This document shows positions 54,071 to 63,108 of a DNA stretch of 64,000 bases, one piece after another. The DNA lies in assembly GCF_001422985.1 (NCBI RefSeq), contig NZ_LMNL01000034.1:603512-667511 (forward strand), read 5' to 3'. Positions within the stretch are counted from its first letter, which is position 1. Every line of letters starts with the position of its first letter. The DNA is from Methylobacterium sp. Leaf117. GTDB lineage: Bacteria > Pseudomonadota > Alphaproteobacteria > Rhizobiales > Beijerinckiaceae. The notes beneath the pieces were generated by a model. It worked only from the letters and a program-made list of their open reading frames with translations, had not been told where the DNA came from and did no database searches. Position numbers and translations under genes: made by a program.

Positions 54071-54162
54071 GCCCCCGACGGCCTTGGTATACGAGGGCGA
54101 TCCAGGCCCTGGTATACGGTGAGGGTCGTGTCACGGTCGCGCGGTTTCGGCTCCGCGTCGCG

Positions 54163-55038
54163 TCAGGCGGCGCGGATCGCGGCCGCGACCTCGCCCGGAT
54201 ACTCCTCGTGCGGGCTGAGCGCGCCCGGCACCGAGGCCCGGGCGACCCGGCCGGTGGCGATGAGCGCGTCCATCTCGGCGCCGGAGCGGCGCGGCGCCCG
54301 CTCCGGCCGCAGCACCAGGATCGGCGGCAGGCCGGGGGCCTCGAACAGGTCGAGAAAGTCCCGTCGGGACTCGAACGGGTCGAGCCCGCCGGTGACGAAG
54401 GCGGCGGTTCCGAAGCGGCCGCCGTTCTGGCGGGTGATGACATGCTTGTCGGCGATGATGCCCGGGGTGACGTGGGCCGGGTCGGCATAGACATGGGCCC
54501 GCATCATCCGGCCGATCACGGGCCGGCTGATGTTGATGCGGTAGAGGGCGTCGCCCAGCAGCGGCAGCTCCACCGCCCGGCGCAGGCCGGCGAACAGGCC
54601 CTTGCGCTCCGGTCCCATGGCGGTGGGCAGCGGCCCGCGCCAGGTCGGGGCGACGAGGACGAGGCGTTCGAAGCGGTGCGGATGGCGCCGAGCGGCGGCC
54701 ACGAGGTAACCGGCCGCATGACCGGCGCCGATGCCGAGGGCGTAGGGACCGGGCGCGGCCTCCAGCAGGGCGTCGAGGAAGGCGTGCATCGTGTCCGGGT
54801 TCATCGGCACCCGGGCGCGGACATGGTCGCCGAAGCCCGGCCAGTCCGGCACGAGGCAGCGGTGGCTGTGCCCGAGGTCCTTGGCCAGCGCCCGCATCTC
54901 GACCCGGGCCGAGATCGACGACAGGGCCGGCAGCAACAGGGCGTCGGGACCGTTGCCGACCACGTCGTAGGGCGTCGGCACGCGGCGCCCGGCGAAGTTC
55001 AGCGCGAAGCTGCGGGCGGAATGGGCCGGGTCGATCAT
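54163..55038 (-). CDS. alpha/beta-hydrolase fold protein without serine nucleophile
   Basis: 291 residues from ATG 55038. The fold is suggested by ALLLPALSSISARVEM, CLVPDWPGFGDH, FERLVLVAPTWRGP and a late SVPGALSPHEEYP that offers a His. The nucleophile elbow, usually GxSxG, reads LGIGAGHAAG, with Gly in place of Ser, so ordinary serine hydrolase chemistry is unlikely. It could be a binding protein or use a different mechanism. It converges on the manganese catalase gene. Confidence 0.8.
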   Translation of the reverse strand: MIDPAHSARSFALNFAGRRVPTPYDVVGNGPDALLLPALSSISARVEMRALAKDLGHSHRCLVPDWPGFGDHVRARVPMNPDTMHAFLDALLEAAPGPYALGIGAGHAAGYLVAAARRHPHRFERLVLVAPTWRGPLPTAMGPERKGLFAGLRRAVELPLLGDALYRINISRPVIGRMMRAHVYADPAHVTPGIIADKHVITRQNGGRFGTAAFVTGGLDPFESRRDFLDLFEAPGLPPILVLRPERAPRRSGAEMDALIATGRVARASVPGALSPHEEYPGEVAAAIRAA

Positions 55039-55147
55039 CGTACGCCTCTTCCTCGCATGCGGGACGATATCACCGGCCCCAGATGGGGCCTCGCCGACCG
55101 CGCCGGCACGCGACCGGGTGACGCCCCGGACCGCGCACCGCGCCGGA

Positions 55148-56002
<855 letters not shown>

Positions 56003-56076
56003 GGGGCGGTCTTCCGGGAAGCGGCGGTCGGGACGGGTCCCGTGCTTACAAAAGCCCGTCCGGCCTGTCACCTTCC

Positions 56077-56118
56077 TGTCGCCGTCCAAGAACGGCGTGT
56101 CGCCGTCCAAGAACGGCG
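56077..56118. repeat. 21-bp tandem duplication upstream of dapD
   Basis: Two identical units of tgtcgccgtccaagaacggc plus g, each able to form a small hairpin (gccgt, ccaaga, acggc). Adjacent sequence at about 56127-56160 repeats ccgtcgtcatcc. It lies 75-116 bases before the dapD start codon, inside its likely promoter region. Confidence 0.85.
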
Positions 56119-56152
56119 TGGCCTCATACCCCCGTCGTCATCCCCCCCGTCG

Positions 56153-56581
56153 TCATCCCGCCGTCATGGGCTTGGAACTGGCATGGCCGCAGGCGTCGTA
56201 GCGGCGCTCGATGAAGAAGTAGTCCTGCATGGTGGTGTTGAAGTACCGGGCCGAGACCGAGACCTCGCGCTTGACCGGCCGCCCCTCGATCAGGGCACTG
56301 GGCACCCGCTCGATGGTGCAGCACGCGGTCTTGTCCTCCAGATAGGCGAGCTTGCTGGCATAGGACCGGCCGCCGTGATCGCCGTTCTTGACGATGTCAC
56401 GGATCATGATGTCGACGTAGGCGTCGTCCGACAGGGTGGCGTTGGTCTCGTAGCAGACCAGCAGGCGGGTGGACTGCTCGTAGATCAGGTAGCCCGCGCC
56501 GAGCACCGCCGTGGTGAAGAAGGCGATGCCCGCCGCCCGCGTTCCCCGCCCCATCGGTCGTTCGTCCTGGCGCTCCGCCAT
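56153..56581 (-). CDS. hypothetical single-pass membrane protein
   Basis: 142 residues with one N-terminal helix (AAGIAFFTTAVLGAGYLIYE) and an outward domain of about 105 residues containing cysteines in LLVCYETNATLSDD, DKTACCTIERVP and RRYDACGHASSK. I do not recognise a family. It is 150 bases upstream of dapD on the same strand, but the repeats between them suggest separate transcription. Confidence 0.7.
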   Translation of the reverse strand: MAERQDERPMGRGTRAAGIAFFTTAVLGAGYLIYEQSTRLLVCYETNATLSDDAYVDIMIRDIVKNGDHGGRSYASKLAYLEDKTACCTIERVPSALIEGRPVKREVSVSARYFNTTMQDYFFIERRYDACGHASSKPMTAG

Positions 56582-56762
56582 CGCCTGTTCCCTTCGCCCG
56601 GCGCGGACCCGGGCTCCGACCGAGCACCGGGTCAGGGCGCGCCGTCCTGGGCTGAGGCCGGGGACTCACGCGCGCCGAATCTACGCCGCGCGAGCCTGGA
56701 CCGGATTCGATGACAAATGGTTTCCGACCCGCGAAATGTCGGCCTGCCCTCCGGATCACAGG

Positions 56763-56832
56763 AGCTTCTCGGGGTTTCGGAAGCTTCTCGGGGTCTCAGG
56801 TGCTTCTTGAGGTCTCAGGTGCTTCTTGGGCG
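56763..56832. repeat. 19-bp tandem repeat (about 3.5 units)
   Basis: Units agcttctcggggtttcgga, agcttctcggggtctcagg, tgcttcttgaggtctcagg and a partial tgcttcttgggcg follow head to tail, with divergence increasing along the array. Confidence 0.85.
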
Positions 56833-56985
56833 ATTGCGGCGTGAGAGCGATGCGGGTTTCGCACGCCGGGTTGTTCGAGCGGGTCGGCCCGACGATCGCC
56901 GCCCGGTCGATTGGCGTACGCCCACGCGAAAAATCCCGGCGCGGTCCGAACCACGGGATCGGACGATCCGCGGCGTCGTTCCGGT

Positions 56986-57011
56986 CCGGCAACCGCGATC
57001 GCGGTTGCCGG
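56986..57011. repeat. 26-bp perfect palindrome
   Basis: ccggcaaccgcga followed directly by tcgcggttgccgg: 13-base arms, no spacer, with gcgatcgc at its centre. No T tract follows on either strand, so it is not a typical terminator. Confidence 0.9.
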
Positions 57012-57080
57012 CAGAGGCAGGTCCGGGGCGTGCGGATCGGGGGCCTCTGTCAGACCGGCGATCCGGCACCGCCCGCCTTC

Positions 57081-57395
57081 TCAGTCTCCGAAAGCGCGCT
57101 CGATGCGGGCGGCGCGATCGGCGCGATGCGCCAGCCGGGCATCGCGGTCGGATTGGACCTGGCGGACATCGGCCGCATGCGCGTATGCTCGGGCGGCGCC
57201 AAAATCACCGTTGATCGCAGCAACGTTGGCCGCATGCTGGTCTCTGCGCGCCTGAATCGCCCGGACATTGGAGGAATGAGAGGCATCGCGCGCGAAGAGA
57301 GAAGACTGAAGGCTCTCTTGCGCCTGCGCGGGCACCACAAGCCAGAGCGAACCACTGGCAACAAGACCCATTACGGCTGCTTTTACGACGTTCAT
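57081..57395 (-). CDS. small secreted hypothetical protein
   Basis: 104 residues: a signal peptide (VVKAAVMGLVASGSLWLVVP then AQA) and a mature helical, Ala/Arg/Asp-rich part (NVRAIQARRDQHAANVAAIN and RDARLAHRADRAARIE). ATG 57395 has gaggat eleven bases upstream. No family recognised. The 150 bases upstream are relatively AT-rich, consistent with a promoter. Confidence 0.65.
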   Translation of the reverse strand: MNVVKAAVMGLVASGSLWLVVPAQAQESLQSSLFARDASHSSNVRAIQARRDQHAANVAAINGDFGAARAYAHAADVRQVQSDRDARLAHRADRAARIERAFGD

Positions 57396-57742
57396 GACAG
57401 CGAATCCTCAACTTGATTGATGATCACCAATGAAACAACAGACTTTTAAGACACGCGACACAGGCCATCAAGCCTTTTATCGGACCTGGATTTGACAACG
57501 ATCCTCCTTTGAGCGGAGATATAGCCTGACGACCGCTTTCGGTTCCGGGCGCAGCGAATTTTTGGTGTCCGCCGGTGTGCCGGAGCACGCGTGCCTCGGC
57601 GGCCCCGCACCCGGATCGGACGATGGGTCCGCCTTGCGGGAGAAACGCAGCGGGCTTCCGCGAACGGGGCATCCGCGAGCCTACGGCCGGCCGCGAACCC
57701 CTCGGCCGGATGCATGACCGGGAGAGAGGGAGAGAGAGGGGG
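57396..57742. other. intergenic region between small secreted protein and cNMP-domain genes
   Basis: 347 bases. The right-hand end has a purine microsatellite (gggagagagggagagagagg, about 57720-57740). The left part is AT-richer and probably contains the promoter of the secreted-protein gene. No gene seen. Confidence 0.45.
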
Positions 57743-58201
57743 TCAGGGCGTGATGGGGTCGAACCGGTCGCCGAGCCCGACCAGATCGGTCGTGAAGGCC
57801 GCGAGATCCTGGCTCAGATCGGCGTGGATGGCCCGGGCCGCGTCGGGAAATTCCTCCAGCACGCGGCGCATCAGCGTGGGGGTGATGCGGATCACTTCGG
57901 CGTCACGCGTCGCGTCGGCGTCGCAGGGGCGCTCGCCGCGCTGGAACAGGGCGAGACGCCCGATCAGGCTCGACCGCCCCATGGTGACCGGCTCGGCGCG
58001 GGCGCCCCGGGGGGTGAGCGTCAGCGTGCCCGACATCACCACGAAGCCGCCATCGGCGCGCTCGCCCTGGGCGAACAGGCGCTCGCCCGCGCCGAGGCTG
58101 CGGCGCTCGGCGGCGAAGGAGAGCAGGCGCAGCGCGTCCCGGGCCATGAATCCGAACAGGGGTGCGGCACTCAGGATCGCGATGTCGTCGTCGAGCCCCA
58201 C
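57743..58201 (-). CDS. stand-alone cyclic nucleotide-binding-domain protein
   Basis: 152 residues comprising only a CRP-type beta-roll: LFGFMARDALRLLSFAAERR, AGERLFAQGERADGGFVVMS (the hairpin Gly-Glu region), TMGRSSLIGRLALF and a C-helix IHADLSQDLAAFTTDLVGLG. There is no helix-turn-helix, so it cannot act as a usual CRP regulator. The phosphate-binding Arg is not obvious. It may sense a ligand and act on a partner protein. Confidence 0.8.
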   Translation of the reverse strand: MGLDDDIAILSAAPLFGFMARDALRLLSFAAERRSLGAGERLFAQGERADGGFVVMSGTLTLTPRGARAEPVTMGRSSLIGRLALFQRGERPCDADATRDAEVIRITPTLMRRVLEEFPDAARAIHADLSQDLAAFTTDLVGLGDRFDPITP

Positions 58202-58538
58202 CGGATGTCCCTGCTGTTCTGCGTGGCCGCGCCACGGGATTGCGGGTGGAGCTTAACCGAGACGCCGGCCCGACGATATGGCGCCCGCGCCGCGCCGCCG
58301 CCCGGTGTTTCACGGGAAACATCGGACGCCGGCCGCTCCTGCGCGCCGAACCGGAGCAGGCGGTCACTGCGTCGCCGGGGAGCGCCACCGTGCCCCGCCG
58401 CTCCCCGACAGGGTCGCGGATGCCGGTCCGGCCTTGGGTCCGCCGCCCGGGGCGGGAAGAGATTCTCACGCCGGTTCGCGATCGGGGTTAGGTGAATGCG
58501 TCGCGGGGGCGCATAGTCGATGCGTCACAGGATGCCCC
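58202..58538. other. intergenic region, no gene seen
   Basis: 337 bases between the cNMP-domain gene and a small protein gene. Very GC-rich with a tttcacgggaaacat segment near 58309; frames crossing it are proline/arginine-rich and unconvincing. Confidence 0.4.
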
Positions 58539-58736
58539 ATGCCCATCATCGAACTCAGAACCGTGTCGGGATTATCGGCCGCGAAGGCCGCCGTCATCGG
58601 GGCGACCCGCGCCCTGGAATCGGCCTTTCCGCTCCTCACCGAGGCGGCGATGCAGGACCGTCTCAGCAAGGCGGTGGCGGCCCTGATCCAGGTCGAGGCC
58701 GCGGCGGACCTTCAGGGAACGTCCACGGCCGCCTGA
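58539..58736 (+). CDS. small hypothetical protein
   Basis: 65 residues from ATG 58539: MPIIELRTVSGLSAAKAAVI followed by an amphipathic, Ala-rich helix (MQDRLSKAVAALIQVEAAAD). The MPII start recalls 4-oxalocrotonate tautomerases, but the rest does not fit. The sequence composition looks protein-like, but evidence is limited to that. Confidence 0.45.
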   Translation: MPIIELRTVSGLSAAKAAVIGATRALESAFPLLTEAAMQDRLSKAVAALIQVEAAADLQGTSTAA

Positions 58737-58776
58737 GCCGGACGGCGCCGGCCTGATGGAAAACCCGGACGCGACG

Positions 58777-58808
58777 CTCCCGACACGCGACACTCCCGAC
58801 ACGCGGAC
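58777..58808. repeat. 16-bp tandem duplication
   Basis: ctcccgacacgcgaca followed by ctcccgacacgcggac, 14 of 16 bases identical, ending 20 bases before the start of the beta-flower protein gene. Confidence 0.75.
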
Positions 58809-58828
58809 CACGGAACCAGGAATCGGCC

Positions 58829-59179
58829 ATGATCGAGTTTTTTGACCGGGCCGGGCAGGAGGCGGCGTTCTGCCATGACGGGCATGCGCTCTACCTGTGG
58901 AATGGGAAGCCGGCGGCCTTCCTCCACGACGACAAGGTCTACGCCTATGACGGGCGCTTCATCGGCTGGGCCGACAGGGGCTGGATCTCGGACGAGACCG
59001 GCGCCTGTCTCCTGTTCGAGCACGATGCGGTCGGAGGGCCGGACAAACCCAGGCGCCAGACGAAGACGACGCCGGGACCCCGAGGGGCCAAGCCGGCACG
59101 CGGGGAACCCGGGCCGACGCCGCCCGGGCGGTTCGCCGCCGCCACGTGGTCGGACCGTGTCTTCGCCGACCTGATCTGA
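58829..59179 (+). CDS. 4-fold beta-flower domain protein
   Basis: 116 residues. The first 70 consist of four short beta-hairpin repeats: FFDRAGQEAAFCHDG, HALYLWNGKPAAFLHDD, KVYAYDGRFIGWADRG and WISDETGACLLFEHD. This matches the small 4-fold beta-flower family, whose function is unknown. A Pro/Arg/Lys-rich linker and a short C-terminal segment (AATWSDRVFADLI) follow. No membrane or export signal. Confidence 0.72.
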   Translation: MIEFFDRAGQEAAFCHDGHALYLWNGKPAAFLHDDKVYAYDGRFIGWADRGWISDETGACLLFEHDAVGGPDKPRRQTKTTPGPRGAKPARGEPGPTPPGRFAAATWSDRVFADLI

Positions 59180-59204
59180 GGGTCCGGCAATCCGCGCCCG
59201 CGCC

Positions 59205-59447
59205 TCAGTCCCAGTCTTGGCTGTCCAGCGTGCAGGCTCCCTGGGCGAGGTCCGCGATGGCGGACATCGCGGCGTCGAGGGAGGGATGCTCGCGCTTCAC
59301 GCCCTTCAAAAGGCCGGACGCCTCCGGCCGGATCTGAAATCCAATCGCGCCCGGCGACGTCGCGACGGTGCCGAGACGTCGCCCCAGGCGATCCGCCAGG
59401 ACCCAGGCACTTCCCGAAGAGCCCGTCGGCGTGAGGACCACGTCCAT
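59205..59447 (-). CDS. small hypothetical protein
   Basis: 80 residues: MDVVLTPTGSSGSAWVLADR, RLGTVATSPGAIGFQIRPEA, then HPSLDAAMSAIADLAQGACT. It resembles small alpha/beta proteins of Methylobacteriaceae with a repeating beta-hairpin followed by a helix, but no family can be named. Convergent with the beta-flower gene. Confidence 0.6.
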   Translation of the reverse strand: MDVVLTPTGSSGSAWVLADRLGRRLGTVATSPGAIGFQIRPEASGLLKGVKREHPSLDAAMSAIADLAQGACTLDSQDWD

Positions 59448-59670
59448 GGCAGCCTGACCTTCCGTGAGGATCGCACCTTGCGTGCGAAACCCTTCCTAGC
59501 ACGGTTCCGGCCGGGGCGCGGGGCGAAGCGCAGATGCCGCCCCCCTCGCCAGATCGCCGCGGGCGCCGTGGTGGGCCTGGCTCGGCGGCTGCCTCAGCGT
59601 GCTGCTGATCCTGGCCCAGCTCTACGCCTCGCCCGCCATCGGGGCGGGTCTGCGACGCGGGCCGGACCGC

Positions 59671-59928
59671 TCAGCCGTAATCGGCCTCCGGGATCACCGC
59701 GCTGAACGGCACCGTGAGCACGAGACGGGCCTCCACATCCTCGATCTCGAAGACGCAGACCGACCAGTCGCGGATAAAATCCGTCCGCGTCCGGGTGATC
59801 ATGTCGTGGGCGATCGCCAGGGCGCGCGCCCGCACGGCGGCGAGATCCGGCCAGTCCTCGCCCTCTGGGTCGACGGCCAGACCTTGCGGCCCCGGGCGGT
59901 GACGCAGGTTGAAGTAGTAATGCGGCAT
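59671..59928 (-). CDS. DUF6894-family small protein
   Basis: 85 residues: MPHYYFNLRHRPGPQGLAVD, PEGEDWPDLAAVRARALAIA, RDWSVCVFEIEDVEARLVLT and VPFSAVI form the DUF6894 signature (xYYFxLR ... DPEGxxxPDLxxAxxxA ... LTVPF). This family is abundant in Methylobacterium and Bradyrhizobium and has no known function. It starts five bases after the stop of the Crp-family gene and is on the same strand, so it is probably co-transcribed with it. Confidence 0.82.
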   Translation of the reverse strand: MPHYYFNLRHRPGPQGLAVDPEGEDWPDLAAVRARALAIAHDMITRTRTDFIRDWSVCVFEIEDVEARLVLTVPFSAVIPEADYG

Positions 59929-59932
59929 GGTC

Positions 59933-60661
59933 TCAGGCCTCCTCGATGAGGCGCGCGTACTCGGCTTCCGTGATGCCGTAGCCGTCGTCGGCGAGGGCGA
60001 CGAGCCCGTCCCGGTCCAGCACGCGGATGCGCCCGCGCTGGGCCTTGATGAGGCGGTTGCCCTCCAGCGTCTGCACCGCCAGCGTCGCGCCCGGACGCTG
60101 GACGCCGAGCATCAGCGCCAGGAACTCGTGGGTGATCGGAATCTCGTCGCCGTCCACGCGGTCGTGCCCCATCAGCAGCCAGCGGGCGAGGCGCACGTCG
60201 AGGGTATAGGCGGCGTTGGCGTAGGCGATCTGACGGGCCTGGGTCAGCGCGGTGTGGAGGTAGCGCAGCAGAAGCCGGCGCAGGGTCGGACTGTCCGCGA
60301 CGGCCGCGCTGAACGGGGCCCGCGCGATGGCCAGCACCATGCCGGGACCCTGCACGAACTCGTGGTAGGACGCCCAACCGCCGTCGAGCAGCACCTGGGG
60401 CGCGCCCACCAGCCCTTCGCGCCCGGTCATCCCGACCTCGATGCGATTGCCGGCGACGTCGGCCATGACGGAGACGTAGCCGGTCTCGGGAAAGTAGAGT
60501 TCGGTGACCGGCTCGTTCGGGTGGATCAGGCTCTGGCGCAGGGTGGTCGGCATCGGCCGGAGATGCGGCTGGAGCCGGGCGAAATCGTCTGCCGACAGGC
60601 GCTGCAGCAGACGGTTGCGGATCGTGGCGTGTTGGGGCGGCGACATCGAGGGGCTTGGCAT
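59933..60661 (-). CDS. Crp/Fnr-family transcriptional regulator
   Basis: 242 residues. The sensor beta-roll reads LIHPNEPVTELYFPETGYVS and VMADVAGNRIEVGMTGREGL (effector region), the dimer helix RYLHTALTQARQIAYANAAY, and the C-terminal HTH LALMLGVQRPGATLAVQTLE followed by a wing QRGRIRVLDRDGL. No Fnr-type cysteines. ATG 60661 (MPSPSMSPPQ) is a compromise; MSPPQ at 60646 or longer starts are possible. Divergent from another Crp-family gene, with an inverted repeat between them; followed by a DUF6894 gene. Confidence 0.88.
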   Translation of the reverse strand: MPSPSMSPPQHATIRNRLLQRLSADDFARLQPHLRPMPTTLRQSLIHPNEPVTELYFPETGYVSVMADVAGNRIEVGMTGREGLVGAPQVLLDGGWASYHEFVQGPGMVLAIARAPFSAAVADSPTLRRLLLRYLHTALTQARQIAYANAAYTLDVRLARWLLMGHDRVDGDEIPITHEFLALMLGVQRPGATLAVQTLEGNRLIKAQRGRIRVLDRDGLVALADDGYGITEAEYARLIEEA

Positions 60662-60795
60662 CCATGCGGCGGGACCGGGGCAGGCGAGAGCCTGCGCGGG
60701 CTCCTGGAGCGCCTGCGCACCATTATGCGGCAGACGATGGACAGAGTATCGATAGGTTCCGTCCCGACCACAACCCGGATTGTCGCTGTGTTCAC

Positions 60796-60822
60796 TACCC
60801 GACATAGGAGAAGTGTCGGGTA
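60796..60822. promoter_or_regulatory. perfect 9-bp inverted repeat between divergent Crp-family genes
   Basis: tacccgaca, nine bases, tgtcgggta. A second short inverted repeat, tagac-tttt-gtcta, lies at 60869-60882. The location between two divergent regulator genes makes it a candidate shared operator or autoregulatory site. Confidence 0.55.
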
Positions 60823-60939
60823 CAACACGATAATATCTTCAGGAGCAACATTGCTCTGCTGGGCAGGTTAGACTTTTGTCTAATGCCTGTTCATTGCCGG
60901 CCTGCTGAAGAGCCGCTGGCCTGTCGGGAGCCAGCCTCG

Positions 60940-61782
60940 ATGCCTGCCCTTCGCCAGAGCGACGCCGCACCTGCAATCCCGAACCTGCCTATCCCGGATC
61001 TGGACCAACGGTCGGGGCGCAACGCCCTGGTGCGCCGGCTCCAGGGCCTGGCCGCGCTGACCGCCTCCGACGTCGCGGCCCTGGAGCGGATCGGCGCCCA
61101 GCCGCGCCTGCTCGGGCCGCAGGTCGATCTCCGGTCCGACGATGTCGTGCCGGAGGCCGCCTTCGTGGTGCTGGAGGGTTTCGCCTGCCGCTACACGCAG
61201 CGCGCCGGCGGGCGGCGGCAGATTATGGCCTACCTCCTGCCCGGCGACCTCTGCGACGTGGATGCGCCCGATCTCGGCTCCAGGACTTCAGGCCCCATGA
61301 ACCACGCGGTGGGCACCCTGGCGACCTCCCGGGTGGCGCGCATCCCGCGCCCGGCGCTGACGGACCTGATCCGGCGTCATCCCACCCTCGGGCAGGCCCT
61401 ACGCGCGGCCAGGCTGTCCGAACAGGCCATCACCCGCGAGTGGATCGTCAATCTCGGCTGCCGCTCGGCCCTGGAGCGGATGGCCCACCTGTTCTGCGAA
61501 GTGATGGCCCGCTTCGAGGCGGTGGGTTTGGTGCAGGACGGCGCCTGCCCCCTGCCCCTCACCCAGTCGGATCTGGGCGACACCCTGGGCCTCTCGAACG
61601 TGCACGTGAACCGGACCCTGCAGGACTTGCGGCGGCAGGGCCTGGTGGAACTCCGGGGCCGGAGCCTGCGGCTGCTCAAGCCCCGGCAGCTCCGGGAGAT
61701 CGCCGAATTCAGCCCGGGCTACCTCCTGGCTGCCACCGGGACGGACGGGCCGCGCCTCAGCGCAGACCGCCGCTGGCGGTGA
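60940..61782 (+). CDS. Crp/Fnr-family transcriptional regulator
   Basis: 280 residues. Sensor domain: VPEAAFVVLEGFACRYTQRA, RRQIMAYLLPGDLCDVDAPD; DNA-binding domain: LTQSDLGDTLGLSNVHVNRT then LQDLRRQGLVELRGRSLRLL. ATG 60940 (MPALRQSD) is preceded by cgggag; an in-frame ATG at 60883 is an alternative. The C-terminal 26 bases overlap the convergent SDR gene. It resembles the FnrN/FixK-like regulators without a redox Cys cluster. Confidence 0.88.
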   Translation: MPALRQSDAAPAIPNLPIPDLDQRSGRNALVRRLQGLAALTASDVAALERIGAQPRLLGPQVDLRSDDVVPEAAFVVLEGFACRYTQRAGGRRQIMAYLLPGDLCDVDAPDLGSRTSGPMNHAVGTLATSRVARIPRPALTDLIRRHPTLGQALRAARLSEQAITREWIVNLGCRSALERMAHLFCEVMARFEAVGLVQDGACPLPLTQSDLGDTLGLSNVHVNRTLQDLRRQGLVELRGRSLRLLKPRQLREIAEFSPGYLLAATGTDGPRLSADRRWR

Positions 61783-62503
61783 TCTCCTCGCCGGTCACCC
61801 AGCGGGCGTCGTCGGAGGCCAGGAAGGCGACGATGTCGGCGATGTCGTCCGGCCGGCCCGCCCGGCCGAGCGGGGTCTGGGCGACGAAGCCGGCCTCCAT
61901 CTCCGAGCCGACGATGCCGGCGGTGTGGGTGCCCTCGGTCACCACGTAGCCGGGGCTGACCACGTTGACCCGGATCCGGCGCGGGGCCAGCTCGTTGGCC
62001 AGCACGTGCGAGATCGCGTTCACCGCGCCCTTGGTGCCGGTATAGACCGCCGTGGTCGGCGTGTGCACGCTGGTCACCGCCGACGAGATGGTGACGATGC
62101 TGCCGCCCTCCCCGAGATGCGCCGCCGCCGCCTGGCTCGCCAGCAGGACGCCGAGCACGTTGACGTCGAAGACGCGGCGGTACTGGGCCTCGGTCACCTC
62201 GCCGATCGGGGCGAATTCGTAGATCCCCGAATTGTTGACCAGCACGTCGAGCCGTCCGAATTCCCGGATCGCCGCCGCGATCAGGGCGTAGGCCTGCTCG
62301 GTCTTCGACACGTCGGCCTGCACCGCCACCGCCCGGCCGCCATCGGCCACGATCGCCGCCACCACCGCGTCGGCATCCGCCCGGCTCGAAGCGTAGTTGA
62401 CCACCACGGCCGCGCCGTTCCGCGCCAGCGCCTTGGCGATCCCGGCCCCGATGCCCTTCGACGCGCCGGTCACCACCGCGACCTTGCCATCCAGCTTCGA
62501 CAT
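61757..62503 (-). CDS. SDR-family oxidoreductase
   Basis: 248 residues, classical short-chain dehydrogenase. NAD(P) motif VVTGASKGIGAGIAKALARN, NNSGIYEF, catalytic Ser in IVTISSAVTS and the Tyr-Lys pair VYTGTKGAVNAI; C-terminal WVTGEEITASGGLR. The Asn-Tyr in VVVNYASSRADAD favours NADP. The substrate is unknown. It is divergent from an ArsR-type regulator 107 bases away, a common arrangement for a repressor controlling such an enzyme. Confidence 0.93.
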   Translation of the reverse strand: MSKLDGKVAVVTGASKGIGAGIAKALARNGAAVVVNYASSRADADAVVAAIVADGGRAVAVQADVSKTEQAYALIAAAIREFGRLDVLVNNSGIYEFAPIGEVTEAQYRRVFDVNVLGVLLASQAAAAHLGEGGSIVTISSAVTSVHTPTTAVYTGTKGAVNAISHVLANELAPRRIRVNVVSPGYVVTEGTHTAGIVGSEMEAGFVAQTPLGRAGRPDDIADIVAFLASDDARWVTGEEITASGGLR

Positions 62504-62610
62504 CTGTGCTAACCTTCGACCTGGGCCGGCGCCGGATTGGCGCCTGAACTCCCATAGTTCGGAATTTCGGTACTAATGGTGCGACAATCAAGCCTCCAGT
62601 CGGTTGAAAG

Positions 62611-62967
62611 ATGAGGCCCCTGGTGCATCCGGCGATGGCGGACGTGCGGCCGGAGGCGATCCTCCACGCCCTGTCGGACCCGGTCCGCGCCGCGATCTTC
62701 GCCCGCATCCTGCGGACCGGTTGCGTCGAGGCCTGTTCGGCGGTCTCGGCCTTGGGCGACCGGGTCATCCCGAAATCGTCCCTGTCCAGCCACTTCAAGG
62801 TGCTGCGCGAGGCCGGTCTGATCCGCAGCGAACGTCACGGCGTGGAGATGCGCAACCACTCGCGCTGGGACGAGGTGCAGGCACGCTTTCCCGGCCTGCT
62901 GCCGGCGATCATCAATGCCTATGCGGCGGAGAGCGGGACGGAGGCCGGGACGGCAACCGGACCGTAG
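62611..62967 (+). CDS. ArsR-family helix-turn-helix regulator
   Basis: 118 residues: ILHALSDPVRAAIFARILRT, VIPKSSLSSHFKVLREAGLI (recognition helix) and RSERHGVEMRNHSRWDEVQA (wing). No CxC metal site of ArsR/SmtB is present, so a non-metal ligand is likely. An in-frame ATG at 62635 is another possible start. Divergent from the SDR gene, which is its probable target. Confidence 0.88.
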   Translation: MRPLVHPAMADVRPEAILHALSDPVRAAIFARILRTGCVEACSAVSALGDRVIPKSSLSSHFKVLREAGLIRSERHGVEMRNHSRWDEVQARFPGLLPAIINAYAAESGTEAGTATGP

Positions 62968-63082
62968 CTCTCGACCACGAAGCAGAGGGTCCGCCTGCAA
63001 GCAGAACCGGCCGCCGGCCGCCTGCCTCTGACCTCAGGTCGTTAACAATCCTAATTGCACAGTATTCGCGCAGTCCCTAGCA

Positions 63083-63103
63083 TCCCTGCAAAATCAGGGA
63101 GGC
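63083..63103 (+). promoter_or_regulatory. ribosome binding site partly in a hairpin
   Basis: tccctg (63083-63088), six-base loop, caggga (63095-63100), followed by gg; the Shine-Dalgarno agggagg shares the 3' arm. Pairing would hide the site of the repeat adhesin, so the leader may limit its translation. Confidence 0.4.
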
Positions 63104-63108
63104 CCATC

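Larger units (their letters stand above)
56582..57080. other. intergenic region with tandem repeats and a long palindrome
   Basis: 499 bases without a supported gene; long frames on both strands lack family features. It holds the 19-bp repeat at 56763-56832 and the 26-bp palindrome at 56986-57011. Confidence 0.55.

Noticed and set aside
58539..58736. 4-oxalocrotonate tautomerase from the MPII start
   Set aside because: Beyond the first four residues the tautomerase pattern is absent.
59508..59949. Plus-strand frame with a membrane-like stretch (WLGGCLSVLLILAQLY)
   Set aside because: No good start codon after the preceding stop, and the rest overlaps the DUF6894 gene in antisense.
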